This document shows, in pieces, positions 11,201 to 20,568 of a stretch of 64,000 nucleotides of DNA (the first letter of the stretch is position 1; each line of letters begins with the position of its first letter). The position numbers were made by a program, and so were the translations under genes. Where the stretch lies: contig NC_067206.1 of assembly GCF_026262505.1 (NCBI RefSeq), forward strand, positions 5,174,879 through 5,238,878. The letters run 5' to 3'. This stretch comes from Trichomonas vaginalis G3 (Eukaryota; Parabasalia; Trichomonadida; Trichomonadidae). The notes beneath the pieces are model-generated. The model saw only the letters and a program-made list of their open reading frames with translations, did no database searches and had not been told where the DNA came from.

Positions 11201-14200
11201 AATAACTTTACCTTCTGATTGGAGTGGTCTCCAAATTCCTGATGAATTATGGGATTATTATCCAAAACCAACTTTATCTTTAATGAGATATTACAAGTCA
11301 AAAATTATTCCAATTAATTTCGAATCGATTTCAAAAACTCCTTTCAAAAAATTCTCAAATCAATTCTATTTCCCAGAAGATTACATCGTTTACACTCCAC
11401 AAAACTTGAGACAATATAATTTGATCAAAACAATGATTGAAAACAAACAAAATGTCATTTTATCTGGTCCTATTTCAAGTGGAAAAACTTCTTTGATGAG
11501 AGCAGTTCTTAAAGACAGTCATCAGATTGATCCCGTGTTTGTGAACATCTCTAAATTCACAACAACAAATGATTTATTGACTTTCTTTGTAAAAATGACA
11601 AATTTAGTTTCAAAACACAAAAAACTCGAACAAACTAACAAATATCAAATTGTTTTAGTGTTCGAAAATGTTGAGAAAGAAAACTACCAAATTGTTGAAT
11701 TACTTAGAATGATGCTTGAAAACAAAGAAATGTTGGATTTTGCAAAAATTTCTCAGAAATATTTCCCAAAGTATCATTTGTCAAAATTCAATTACGTAAT
11801 TTGTTCAAGAGATTTTTCGCAATCTTCACCAAGATTCTTGTCTAATTTCGTATTAATAAGAATAGATGAACCATCAACAATGACAAAGAATGTTATTTGC
11901 AAGAAACAACTTTTGAACAGTGGAGTAAATTCAAATTTGGCTTTGTTTACAAGTCGAATTTTACAAAATTTGAATTTGTCATTAACAAAAATGCAGAGTA
12001 TTTTGATTCCTCTTTGCAATATACCGGAAAGATCAGGAAAGACGAATCAAACTAAGTTCGAATACTGCAAGATGTTCTTTTCAATGCTTTTCATTGAACA
12101 ATTTTGTTTTGTTGAAGATGTTTATTCTTCTTTCTTCGACAAAACAGAAATTTTATTTGATGAATACGAATTAGCAAGAGCTTATCAACAAATACAGATT
12201 GATCCTGCTCATTACGACTATTCCATTGATAACACAAAGATGGATGTCAAACAATTGGATACAATAACAATTGATTTATTATTGAAAGAAAAGTGTCAAA
12301 TAGAATTGAATGAAAAATCATCGTCAAATTATGCCATGATTTCTCACTCTCTAAAGAAAATTGGCAAACCAATAATTGTCAAGGCAGATGACAGTAGAGA
12401 AACGCTTGCTTTCGTTAAAATGATGCTTCCAATAAAAACAACTTTGGTTGACTTCATTTTTGACAAAAGTGATGTCAAAAAACAGTTGAAAGAAATTTGC
12501 AACAGAAGTGTTTTCAACGAACAGTTACATTACATTGTTGCAAGTATCCATGAAAACGAAGAAGAGTTATATGATTTGTTAACAAGTGTTTTCATTTATT
12601 ACGATTTCCCAATAATTTTCAATGAAATTGAAATTGAAAAAATGTGTCAAAAAATGGCAAATGAAGAAAATTTAACCATTGATTTACGAATGAAATCAAT
12701 AAATGAAATCAAAACCGATCTCTCCAAGAACACAAGATTAATCATAATAACAAATGAAATATTTGGTTTCATGAATGATTGCCATTATGATAAAATTTTG
12801 ACACAACCTCCAACACTGAAAATGTTTTGCAACCAATATTTGCAAGGACCTTTGAAGATCTTAGGAAATATTATTTCTACAATCATGGAATCGATTACAG
12901 ATATAATTCCATATAATAATTCAACTTTGGAAAAGGAATTAATTAAAATCTTTTCACAAAAAGTTGATTATGAAACGAAAGAAAACGAAAGACAAATCGA
13001 CAGAATCCAGAAAGCAAATGAATTCTTGGATACAATCAACAGTGTTTACAAGAAAAGTTCTGATTACATTGAAGATCTAAAGATCCAAAAATCGCAATTC
13101 GAGCAACAACTTATAGAAATGAAGAAAATCATTGAAGAATCAAATGAAAACATTTCTATTAAGAAAGGACAACTCGGAGAAACATTGAAGAATAAGAACT
13201 TGAAGATTTTAGAACAAGTTGATTTGTTAGAAGAAGCAGAATTCAACAAAAACAATTTCAAAGCAGTTTTGGATCTTAAAAAAGAAGATTTACCAAAATT
13301 AAGAGAATCTTGTATCTCTTCTGATCCTAATGTAAGAGTTATCATCGAAACAGTCTTTAGTTTGTTGGGAGTTAGAGCAATTGAAGATGATTTCATCGAA
13401 AAAATGAATAGTTTGAATTACGAAGATTTGAACTTAAATCAATTCCAGTTATTTTCATTGAAAATCAAAGAAAATCCATTGATGGATAAGACATTAAATG
13501 GACAATTACAAGCTGTGTTTAAATTCCTAACAAATGCGATGAAAATAACAGAATCAAGTATCAAAAAACAAGAAATCCAAAAAACTTTGAGATACAGACA
13601 GAAAAGTGCGGAAAATTTCAACATTTTGGCCCAAAAAGAACAAAGAATGTTGAAAGATGAACAAAACGGAGTTGATGTCACAGCAGAAATGGTTCAAAAC
13701 GTTGCAAATGGAATACAACACATAAAGAAACAACTCGCGAAAGAAGAAGAAAAAAGAAGAATCATTGAACAAATAACTAAAGACATATCAATCCTCAAAA
13801 TGAAATGGGATGATAAATACGAAATATACCAGAAAAGATCAACAACAATTCCTTGTGATGAATTACTTTATTCTTTCTATTTAATTTACGGCGGTCTGAT
13901 CACTTCACGTTCATCAAAAGGAGACATTTTAGATGCAGTTATGGATGCAATAACAGCAAAGAACTATGAATCAAGTTATTCCCAACAATTGGATTGTATT
14001 GAAGATGCGTTTTTATATCCAGAAGATATAAGTTTCGAAGATTTTATTCCAAGTTCTTTGAGAATTGATATTTCTCACATTTTGAAATCTCCTATTACTC
14101 CTTTAGTTATTGATCCTGATCATTTGGCAATAGATGCAATTGCTAAAGCTAAGAAAGCAACTGTTGTTTCTGTTTATGATCCAGATTTCGATGAAAAAAT

Positions 14201-16832
14201 CAAAGAAAGCAAATTTTTGATTGTTTTAGAAATTTCAAGTTTTGATTCAAAAATTGAAAAATTAATTTTGTCAACAAACAAATTAATATTAGTTTCATCA
14301 TGTAGAAATCCTAAAGAGATTGACAAGAAGCTCACAAAAGAATGCTTGTTAATAGATTGCAGTGAAAGTACATTGGATTCTGTGAAGAATAATGTTTCTA
14401 AAGTAATTTTGTCAAAATTTGATTCAGATATAATTCCAAAATTGATACATAACCAATCAGCAGAAAAGTCATTGAATGATGATATTGACAGATTCATGGA
14501 TGAATTAATCGATACATTGGCCTATTTCCAAGATAATCTCAACCAAACATCGAGATACGATTTAAGTGCAGATAAAGAAAATTTGACAAAAATGTTTGCA
14601 GCAAAAGATTATTTGATTCAAACGATGACAAACACTCCAAACTTTGGCTTAGTACAAAAAGAATATTCACAAATGCAACAATCATTTGGACCAGTATTAG
14701 AAGCAGCTGAAAAGATGTGGATTGTTTTAAGTCGAAAAGTTTCTTTATTGAGCAAAAATTATTGTTTCAATTTCGATTATTTCATAAAATTGTTGGATTC
14801 AACTTTGGAAAAAAGTGTCTCTGCCGCCAAAACAATTCAAGAAGCAAAGAAGAAAGTAATCAACAGTGTAATAAGATGGGTTTCATCTTCATTGAGTTGT
14901 CCTGATTTCTATTTCTTCTTGTTTACAAGCAGTTTCTTGTTGAAACATGGAAATTCAAATGATTATGAAGCAATTTTAGATCACATGTCTGAAATTTTAC
15001 ATGACAAAATTGGAAATTTACAGATTGATTATTCTGCATCACATGCTATTGAGAACTTGAAATACGGTCCTGTAGAAACCGTTTTCAAGTTAATTGAATC
15101 TTATGTGTCGGATGTTATCGGCGTGGATTATTTAACGTACATTGTAAACTATTCAACTGATTTAGTATTGAATCAGATGAATAAACTTCCAACGATTATT
15201 TTCACAACTAACAAGAAATATGACATGATAAATAATGCTGTAGATTATGCGTTGGCAAGAGGTTTATCTGACCAATTTAGTTTCATTTCTTTGAATTTGA
15301 CAAATTTGGAAAAATCAGAAAAATTTTATGAAGAAGTTTCCCAAACACAGAAGACATTGTTCATTTCCTATTCATCAGAATCACCTGAGATAACATTATT
15401 CGTCTACAAATGCATATTAAAACATTTGGATGGAAAATGTCACTCTCAATTTAAACCGATTTTTATCGTTTCTGATTCAATTTCTTTGCCACCTGTTATC
15501 TTATCAAAATCAAGGAAAATCATGTACCAAGATCTTCCTTCTCCTAGATTCAGTGTCAGCAATATCATTGAGAGAATCAGTACCTTATTTGAAGGCATCG
15601 AAGAATCAAGAAACATCAGAAGAATTTTGTTTATCATATGCATAATTTTTGCTCAAATTGACGTTTTGAATTTCACTCGACCTTTCGAGATTTGTGATAC
15701 TAATTGCAACATTGGAGACGTAAAGACTGTCTTCCAGATGATATATCATCTGTTCTCTACAAATGAAATTCCAATGCGAAATATCAGAGATTTGTTTGAT
15801 GAAGTAATTTTCTCTTCAAAAAGTGAAAAAGATTTCTCAAGACAAAGAATTTCTTCTCTTCTCGGAATGATGTTGAGTTTGGAGAGTTTCGATGATACAT
15901 TCACTTTCGTTGATCCTCAAGCAATGGATGCACAGTTCTGGACAATTCCTAAGGACTCTTCAATCCATACAATGCTGCAAAACACTTTGTCGAAATTCCC
16001 GATTTTGCCAAGTTTAACAATTTCGGGAATGAAAACTGAAAAAACTTCTGTAATTCTGCAAACAAGACTCAGCCATTATGTCTCAAAACCATTCATTAAA
16101 TACAATGAGTTAACAAAAGAAGATGATGAAAGAAATATCAAAAACATAAATCAATTTTTCGAAATTCTTCCAACGAAAATTGATATCAAAGAAAATTTGG
16201 TAGAATCAGAAATATTTAAGAACTTTTGGTTATCAGAAGCAAAGAAATTTAATGAATTCATTGATTTAATCCATAAAACTGCTTCAAATTATGAAAATGA
16301 AATATTTAAGGAAATAACACCAGAAATTTGGCATCAGAACAAGTATAATTCACGAATTAGGCACTTTGCAAGACAGCTCAATGATATAAAGAAGCAAATT
16401 GAAAGAGGATTTGCAAATGATTTTGAGATCTTAGATGCAGGATTGATTTTAGATATGAATTCATATTTATTATCAATTGTAATGGATGCTTCTATTAGCA
16501 AAAGGCAGAATTTAGATTCCCTTGATATTATTTTCTCAACTCAAGATAATCTTCCTGGATCAAAGTTCTTAGAGAACTTATACATCATGAATGGAACTCT
16601 AGAAATGAATGAACTCATAAATTCAGATGCTGTTCTGACAAAAATTCCAAAACTTTCACTTCGAGTTGTAAACAAAGATGAAATCACTGGTAGAACATTT
16701 AAGATTCCAATTTATGATTGTTTTGGCGGTAAAGTTGTTTACAAAGCAATTTTACCTTCTCAAAGAGCAGAAAGAGAAATTGTTATCAACAACGTATCAA
16801 TATATTGTACCGTTGATGAGAACATGAAGTAA
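5274..16832 (+). CDS. Dynein heavy chain, axonemal inner-arm-like, with degenerate AAA1
   Basis: A single exon of 3,852 codons starts at the first ATG of the frame. Dyneins are minus-end-directed microtubule motors; this gene would act in flagella or on cytoplasmic microtubules. The N-terminal block at about residues 160-235 (YYTMSPEGVTYIDSAG, then LPFFNLYKYWKNIRLWK) resembles the tail module of the single-headed DNAH6/DNAH14-type inner-arm chains, from memory. The tail and linker run to about 1,380. AAA1 should follow, but no P-loop is found: the expected Gly-rich loop is replaced around 1,385-1,400, and the Walker B region reads GFWVNFVNAEQL (1,436 on). AAA2 has a P-loop GPSNSGKT (1699-1706) and Walker B-like LVLDGE (D1785). 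AAA3 has GPISSGKT (2065-2072) but Walker B reads LVFENVE (E2131). AAA4 has no P-loop. The stalk coiled coils (about 2,552-2,680 and 2,760-2,850) flank a short microtubule-binding region (LPKLRESCISSDPNVRVII, about 2,673 on). AAA5, AAA6 and the C-terminal domain follow. The frame is fully intact. Confidence 0.9.
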   Translation: MSKPGDMRIEIPEGYSITRNRPSKENSPLHSPSLFDPNSLERDTNMYNIVDPKLPFTDSNPKLLAMNTRLKKNIFQPTLLKKKNNTDRLSLFNRKPLSSLQRETPMQIEQKKEEQERRELNFSEDPISYFSKHKDGSGHKFIYLVHEKSRDDPDFSPYELKKVIFKEVGSEYYTMSPEGVTYIDSAGNTYHTDIESWVNESTHYNSIRKLPFFNLYKYWKNIRLWKNFVQTQRYQMIKSLSIEHPLLQDKSMSYTTSQLAIHIYKYQVQIAEIMLPFKHQRKMKLKDIEIFNEKSISKVEVLYKEMIEQIAETINHIYLQISDPQNLVVKDEDYNESRRVNPNIQQMMLLEIKKKEDKELKLNKMDTEIRNLIKYVRLVDYMILELLREGCFKTFSENADIVVSDKSEVFQIDVKYDEEGGIEFEPSLDKLFETVDEEFNSAIQNLQNLPRIYKSPQLKKLLTYTVEKPKDLFVDGTSLEKIMESSTFIQETKERMYKVMKDSFEEAKTISQSFTDYYRLYKMGQSWSVKNYIKRLDGSLYDYELNIYQRPFEKLDSDFLMHPENEPNINLDEIMNDVKFLRTEEARSAFIRGGATCGTFYVDSLTLRGKLNPIPKTILADIGKMLGNFVQLKIDLLSRLFKTYRTLMKNESSTLAIFTQICELLNQIEEQLPKMTKEITNIDDINAMMESSGFTPVETTIHDEFNSFKKAYKEAVTLKTYSTRRYQQTLSSMVNEIESLLNADFMESRKTPKSVKESNLKEYIIVTQSIKKHSEELKEKIQECQRYQTILGVDVSPFSLYKEIIGNVNFSEALQKILGIWESIKNAMSFSPFIFVDITKLEKDFEDLTESLDVIHQIQLRSPAVLIEIEEEKKKYEMYMTQIHQLAVSKLKENHWKLLFSQSGKDGLYKNTSTVDELIQMGILSNTKSIETITEDSIGESTISADFANIRNKWEDIPLPIVSVNPKSPTSLIIGQTTQLIQDINDTLITLDGFLSNKYIDFIRYDLMGLHQRLTTSIDILNLWTKFQQNWIIVEPIFKNKLFVDLLKDQQTNYLFVFNNFKNIAIHALENSRLLSICWINNIIQTFTQINDKLDIILSELGIIAESKRREIPRLYLLSDYEIISMLSTNNFDDFCSIALKLLCKIKRLDYKTNQPSARSAEFALNMSNFSTLAIFSCIGEDGDTLPLINFIQCQGSMEIWLNQLFEMMSSSLLNSVLSANNDFKNLIISEWSASKPSYVCMLSLLCWFTQSFDECLTIYETNPLSFRPFEGKINSFIQEMSKSYNNSMNTNEMRKVSSLIMLLNNFLEKLQNITEKSTSYSQNEKWRDELKFYINDHNKLCLSFMGDQWEHGLEFWGDISDLDSNLSFDKFMHNFYFTRKLLRPSIIYNERFLDDTKSLNTLAMLYGSFIFNIPAFYNRQNVFMEKIMKGVINNGFWVNFVNAEQLSHENLSFISDITQNIAMSIDGSKNEVEIGEEKIKINQNLFVFLSISTESLSNGRIPPQLLSFSRKTAYIPPDLSDFIRIKLFSLGYRSAPTSSMKMSSLFNSISKLIIPLTSMYTAAENVIQQAYEIIQEIKYDITQPFFTQTDDYRMFEEYSLSRSTFYYFMNFDINENQKNLLLKLIHSSLNIEWEENVFYEKLIQSKVFKIDYAKSCVIKFAREYFEKYNSPVFVDYFAAKVWELYQMMEEKSVIIISGPSNSGKTMIVDSLSFINQKLINLEKLPKLKSIEQIQKEKVFIGSSSWEKISGYYAQNHWHYGVIESAINHLFSQKQQQTHKILVLDGELTNNFVNLIDQSLIKPNLLLFSYGNSMPIGDEFHIFVETNNLSNITPSLLSRVGILSLDSLQLENNYISNNLSATLKYPEIPLNMILMDSNYNGFEKEMIKKTISENLPKIIEISSNFKSLISLTENIGKIANDIINFTLLSMKLNQINVSNTNDIRISLVISSVSVLLSYFEPNIFNEFEKQITNEFGITLPSDWSGLQIPDELWDYYPKPTLSLMRYYKSKIIPINFESISKTPFKKFSNQFYFPEDYIVYTPQNLRQYNLIKTMIENKQNVILSGPISSGKTSLMRAVLKDSHQIDPVFVNISKFTTTNDLLTFFVKMTNLVSKHKKLEQTNKYQIVLVFENVEKENYQIVELLRMMLENKEMLDFAKISQKYFPKYHLSKFNYVICSRDFSQSSPRFLSNFVLIRIDEPSTMTKNVICKKQLLNSGVNSNLALFTSRILQNLNLSLTKMQSILIPLCNIPERSGKTNQTKFEYCKMFFSMLFIEQFCFVEDVYSSFFDKTEILFDEYELARAYQQIQIDPAHYDYSIDNTKMDVKQLDTITIDLLLKEKCQIELNEKSSSNYAMISHSLKKIGKPIIVKADDSRETLAFVKMMLPIKTTLVDFIFDKSDVKKQLKEICNRSVFNEQLHYIVASIHENEEELYDLLTSVFIYYDFPIIFNEIEIEKMCQKMANEENLTIDLRMKSINEIKTDLSKNTRLIIITNEIFGFMNDCHYDKILTQPPTLKMFCNQYLQGPLKILGNIISTIMESITDIIPYNNSTLEKELIKIFSQKVDYETKENERQIDRIQKANEFLDTINSVYKKSSDYIEDLKIQKSQFEQQLIEMKKIIEESNENISIKKGQLGETLKNKNLKILEQVDLLEEAEFNKNNFKAVLDLKKEDLPKLRESCISSDPNVRVIIETVFSLLGVRAIEDDFIEKMNSLNYEDLNLNQFQLFSLKIKENPLMDKTLNGQLQAVFKFLTNAMKITESSIKKQEIQKTLRYRQKSAENFNILAQKEQRMLKDEQNGVDVTAEMVQNVANGIQHIKKQLAKEEEKRRIIEQITKDISILKMKWDDKYEIYQKRSTTIPCDELLYSFYLIYGGLITSRSSKGDILDAVMDAITAKNYESSYSQQLDCIEDAFLYPEDISFEDFIPSSLRIDISHILKSPITPLVIDPDHLAIDAIAKAKKATVVSVYDPDFDEKIKESKFLIVLEISSFDSKIEKLILSTNKLILVSSCRNPKEIDKKLTKECLLIDCSESTLDSVKNNVSKVILSKFDSDIIPKLIHNQSAEKSLNDDIDRFMDELIDTLAYFQDNLNQTSRYDLSADKENLTKMFAAKDYLIQTMTNTPNFGLVQKEYSQMQQSFGPVLEAAEKMWIVLSRKVSLLSKNYCFNFDYFIKLLDSTLEKSVSAAKTIQEAKKKVINSVIRWVSSSLSCPDFYFFLFTSSFLLKHGNSNDYEAILDHMSEILHDKIGNLQIDYSASHAIENLKYGPVETVFKLIESYVSDVIGVDYLTYIVNYSTDLVLNQMNKLPTIIFTTNKKYDMINNAVDYALARGLSDQFSFISLNLTNLEKSEKFYEEVSQTQKTLFISYSSESPEITLFVYKCILKHLDGKCHSQFKPIFIVSDSISLPPVILSKSRKIMYQDLPSPRFSVSNIIERISTLFEGIEESRNIRRILFIICIIFAQIDVLNFTRPFEICDTNCNIGDVKTVFQMIYHLFSTNEIPMRNIRDLFDEVIFSSKSEKDFSRQRISSLLGMMLSLESFDDTFTFVDPQAMDAQFWTIPKDSSIHTMLQNTLSKFPILPSLTISGMKTEKTSVILQTRLSHYVSKPFIKYNELTKEDDERNIKNINQFFEILPTKIDIKENLVESEIFKNFWLSEAKKFNEFIDLIHKTASNYENEIFKEITPEIWHQNKYNSRIRHFARQLNDIKKQIERGFANDFEILDAGLILDMNSYLLSIVMDASISKRQNLDSLDIIFSTQDNLPGSKFLENLYIMNGTLEMNELINSDAVLTKIPKLSLRVVNKDEITGRTFKIPIYDCFGGKVVYKAILPSQRAEREIVINNVSIYCTVDENMK

Positions 16833-17216
16833 CATTCAACATTAATTATTATTTTTTTTTTGTCTTTTTATATATGTTTATAATAAAACTGTATTTATAT
16901 TTCTATGCTTAATGACATGATGTTTCATTATTCAAATTAAATTATAAATGAAAATAATAATACTAATTATAATTTTTTAATTTAAAAAAATAGACAATGA
17001 AAATAATACTAATTCTTTAAACGATGATAATATTTTAAAAATACATCTATCATTACTAAACAAAATAAAAAATATAAAATAATAAAATAATTAATATACA
17101 TTAATTGATACGAATACAATCAAACAGATAAGGAATTATGAACAATGAAACATTTTTTGGTCGAAATTAAAAATTATATTTTTTTCGAAAGAAAACAAGA
17201 TGAATTTTGATTAGAA
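16833..17216. other. AT-rich spacer between convergent genes
   Basis: 3' flanks of the dynein gene (plus) and the DENN gene (minus). Very A/T-rich with short poly-T and poly-A runs, as expected for two 3' ends. No other feature seen. Confidence 0.5.
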
Positions 17217-18491
17217 TCATATTTCATCTTCATTGTTCAGTTGTTTCTTCTTAGGATTTTCGTTGTTTCCGTTTTCAATTTTTTTCATACACTTATGAAT
17301 GAAATTTTTGTGAGATTTCATTACATTTATGAAGTGTTCGTCAGTTTTGAACAGTTCAATGGCGTGGTCGAACGTTTTCAAGTACTTTTGTAGTTCATCT
17401 TTTGTTTTTTCACCGTAAAAGTGGTCCATGTTCATGTTTATGATTGACTCTCTGAATTCCAGGAAGTAGGACTCGTCAGAAATGATGGCTTTGCATGTTT
17501 GAGAAGATCCGAAATCCGAAAGACACCAAAGGGGTGGAATTTTCTTTCTCGTACTAGGTTTAACGAATTTCTCGATTGATCCTTCATATGGATTTGCTTC
17601 TATCATGACGAAAAACGGGTCATCCATAACTCGACAACGAATAATATGAATACAGACCTTGTAGAATATCTTGGAACGTTCCTTCCATTTATCAAACTCA
17701 TCTTTGATGTCTAGAATTGACCTTTCTCTCAGAACTTCCAAAATAACTCCTTTTCTGTCAGGAAGATTGCACTGATTCATGTCGGTTGTACCAATAAGCT
17801 CATAATCTTCTGTAGAAGGACGTTTGTCATAGGGATTTAATGATATTAAAGTTCGGCCATAGTAAGGAATTGGAGCCATGAATGAAGTCATGGATAAAGT
17901 GGCACGAGAAACCAAACATGGATTCTCACTGTATATGTAAACACGTTTATGGGCAATTAACGAAGCCCATAATAAGGTATAATCAATATCTGGTGGTAAA
18001 TAAGAGAATGGATTAAAGTTAAGGAGGTTTTCTAATGAAAATTCTGTATTTTGATCGAATTCACGCAGGAAAAACTTAACATGAAGAGTGGTTGGGTCAA
18101 TAAATTTCCATTCGTTTAGACAGTTAATGATTTGATAGTAGAGTTGAGTCGGATTTAATTTATCTTCTTCTGTTGATGCTATTTCGTTTCTGAAATCTTC
18201 TAAAAATGCATAAAATATTGCGTGATAAGTATATTTCGTGATAACTAAAATTGCATAGTCTGCTGACTCAAATTTGAATTTCAATGTGTGGCAATACTTA
18301 TTTGCTATCGTAAATGTATATACTACAGCTTCGTCATCTGTAATATTCGGTGGAAAGATATTTGTAATGAAATCTGGAAAACTATTCTCGAAATTATACT
18401 CAGATGGTGTAATTTCGAATGGGTAGCATGCTCCTTTAACTTTCTTTTCAAAAATGCAGCAGCAGTCATAAAATCGCTGCTGTGTTTCCAT
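17217..18491 (-). CDS. DENN-domain protein (DENND10/FAM45-like)
   Basis: 424 codons from the ATG at 18,491; the frame is open a few codons further upstream but without another ATG. DENN proteins act on Rab GTPases in vesicle traffic, typically as exchange factors. The N-terminal part resembles a longin-type uDENN module (VVYTFTIANKYCHTLKFKF, then YAILVITKYTYHAIFYAFL). The middle part matches the central DENN core pattern, with ALL-type helices then a strand and SR motif: LLWASLIAHKRVYIYSE, LVSRATLSMTSFMAPIPYYG, RTLISLNPYDK. The C-terminal third is helical, ending in a K/N-rich low-complexity tail. The compact length fits the small DENND10 type better than long DENN proteins. Convergent with the dynein gene; no functional link implied. 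The DENN call rests on pattern recognition. An unrelated longin-fold protein is the main alternative. Confidence 0.6.
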   Translation of the reverse strand: METQQRFYDCCCIFEKKVKGACYPFEITPSEYNFENSFPDFITNIFPPNITDDEAVVYTFTIANKYCHTLKFKFESADYAILVITKYTYHAIFYAFLEDFRNEIASTEEDKLNPTQLYYQIINCLNEWKFIDPTTLHVKFFLREFDQNTEFSLENLLNFNPFSYLPPDIDYTLLWASLIAHKRVYIYSENPCLVSRATLSMTSFMAPIPYYGRTLISLNPYDKRPSTEDYELIGTTDMNQCNLPDRKGVILEVLRERSILDIKDEFDKWKERSKIFYKVCIHIIRCRVMDDPFFVMIEANPYEGSIEKFVKPSTRKKIPPLWCLSDFGSSQTCKAIISDESYFLEFRESIINMNMDHFYGEKTKDELQKYLKTFDHAIELFKTDEHFINVMKSHKNFIHKCMKKIENGNNENPKKKQLNNEDEI

Positions 18492-18707
18492 TTTTTTTAA
18501 TTTCAATAAAATTGTCAATTGACAAAAAAAATTAGGGTCTGGTAAGCAACTTTACATATTCTCCAAAGGAATTAATACTCTGATACTTAATAGTGTATAG
18601 TATCACTATCCAATATAAAAGTATACTTTACCTGAATATCTAAAGTCTAATACACTCTCTTTCCACATTCTGACAATTTCTCAATTTTTTTTGACATTAA
18701 TGCTTTC
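18492..18707. other. 5' flank of the DENN gene
   Basis: AT-rich sequence between the DENN start codon and the virus-like element. It should contain the DENN promoter. No motif stands out strongly. Confidence 0.4.
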
Positions 18708-18722
18708 TAAAATACGTGACAA
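18708..18722. repeat. Left 15-bp flanking direct repeat
   Basis: TAAAATACGTGACAA occurs here and again, in the same orientation, at 22,128-22,142, exactly outside the inverted ends of the integrase element. It reads as a target-site duplication, although 15 bp is longer than the 5-6 bp usual for Polintons. Confidence 0.65.
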
Positions 18723-19142
18723 TGTAATGCATGAAAAATAGCGTGACTTCATTTTTGACAGTTTACAAATGTAAAGTGTTGCATCCTTAAAAACTTGGAA
18801 ATATATACATTCATGAATTATCTTGTATATTAATTGAAAATCCATAAAACCCTAACAATATTTTTTCTTAAAAAAAACTATAAAAATATAAATAAAATTA
18901 ATCGTTAAATAAAAATATTTGATATTAGAATTTTATTGGAAAAATAAAAAACTTAATATTTTAAAGGAATACTTAAATACTTGAATGTTTTAACTTTTAC
19001 ATTATCATATAGACTCTCAAATTATTGATTGGAAACGGTTTGAGGGTTATCAATTTAAAAAAATTGTGAGTTTTTTAGATTTTTGGCAATGAGTTTTAAA
19101 AATTTGTGAGTGAGAATGTGTGTTGATGCTTGGCACTTTGAA
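18723..19142 (+). repeat. Left terminal inverted repeat
   Basis: The outer 40 bp match the reverse complement of the right end closely (shared blocks GCATGAAAAATAG and GTGACTTCA). The middle is diverged. The inner end matches again (AATTTAAAAAAATTGTGA and ATTTGTGAGTGAGAATG). Confidence 0.6.
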
Positions 19143-19424
19143 GGGAAGATGTTCTGGGTTCACAATTATTAATGAAATAAATAAAATGATTATAAATATA
19201 ATATATTAGAAAATAATTTGCAAAATCTCTCCATTTTTATAAATTTAATAATAGAAGTTGATCTATATAGAAAGAGCGTTTTATCTATTAAGTTTTTGGC
19301 TTTTGCCTTCAAATCATTATATAATTTTTTCAAAATTGTTTTATTTAAAATAAACAAATTTTATCAAATAACTAGTATTTTTAAATTATCTTTTGAAAAA
19401 TTGAAAAATTTACAAATTAAAAAA

Positions 19425-20395
19425 ATGGAAGACATCTTGGTTCGTCTCGAAAACCCAGAAGATCTTAAAACTTTTCAACTCCCAACCGTTCCCGCCGATC
19501 AGGTTCTCAACGTAATTGAAGAAAAATATCAAGAATACATTAATAATCCAAATGTAACTCTCGAAGATACGGCAAAAACACTTTCAATAGGAAAAGAACG
19601 TTTGAAAAAAATTTTCGTACTACTCGGCTATCCAATAAAAGAAAGAGGAAGACCAAAGAAAAAATTTTTGAGGAAGATGTATACAAAATTTTGGAAATTA
19701 AAGCACAATATGACATTGGATACAAAAGGATCAAAGAATCATATTTCGAAAAAGTCGAAAGATTTACATTCAACGATGCTTTCAAAATTTTCAATCAACA
19801 ACATTTGTTTACATTTCACAGGCATCAGAAAATCGACGAACATCCACATGAATACGTTGCTCAATATGTTAATCAATTGTGGCATACTGATTTGAAATTT
19901 CTGAAGGACGATAACGGTAACCTTCAATATTTAATTTCATTTCTTGATGACAGAAGCAGATACATTATTTGCTGGGATGTTTTCGATACAAAAGAAATGA
20001 AAAATACTGCCAGAGTATTTCGTCACGCAATTGATTTAGTCAAATTAGTTCCACATGGAATTCTCACAGATAATGGAACAGAATTCATTGGAAAAGATTT
20101 TGAAGCGGTTTGCCAAGAATTCAATATAAAACATTTCAAAACTCATCCGTACTCTCCAGAGGAAAATGGAAAAATTGAAAGGAGTTGGGAGACTCTTTTC
20201 AAGACAAACCCTGGAGTGAACGTCTTTGAGTTCATCCCCAATGTTGTTTCCCAGTATAATAGGGTATGGAAACACTCCGCATTATTCAAACTCTTTGGGG
20301 AGAAATTGACTCCATTTGAGGCCTGGGAAAGAGGCCCCAAATGGACAAAAGATCTCTGCGCTGAACCAGGCTTCGAAAAAAATCTTAGAGATTAA
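19425..20395 (+). pseudogene. rve-type (DDE) integrase of the element, broken
   Basis: The ATG at 19,425 is preceded by an A-rich leader. The N-terminal part contains a helix-turn-helix-like segment (VTLEDTAKTLSIGKERLKK) followed by a basic linker (IKERGRPKKK). The C-terminal part is a clear retroviral-type integrase core with the three acidic catalytic positions recognisable (in LWHTDLKF, LTDNGTEF and PEENGKIER). The core resembles integrases of trichomonad Mavericks and bacterial IS3/IS481-type enzymes. The enzyme would have joined element ends to target DNA. It is a fossil: the gene is broken, about once. It lies just inside the left inverted repeat, a usual place for Polinton integrases. 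Confidence 0.8.
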
Positions 20396-20568
20396 CAAAT
20401 AATTTCAAAAACAAGAAAATTCAAAAAATCACAAAAAGGAAGTTAAGGAATAAACACTTACATTTATTACATTTGGATTTTTTTAAATTCAGTATTATTT
20501 TTAGAAATAAGATAATATAGTTCTAAATAAAACAAAGAATGTTAAGAATGAAGAAGGAATTAGCGGAT
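20396..20568. other. AT-rich spacer downstream of the integrase
   Basis: Non-coding sequence between the integrase remnant and the tandem repeat array. No feature recognised. Confidence 0.4.

Noticed and set aside
5360-15645. Numerous short frames within the dynein gene on both strands
   Set aside because: All are shadows of the 3,852-codon frame.
19540-20340. Minus-strand frames opposite the integrase
   Set aside because: Antisense shadows of the integrase remnant.
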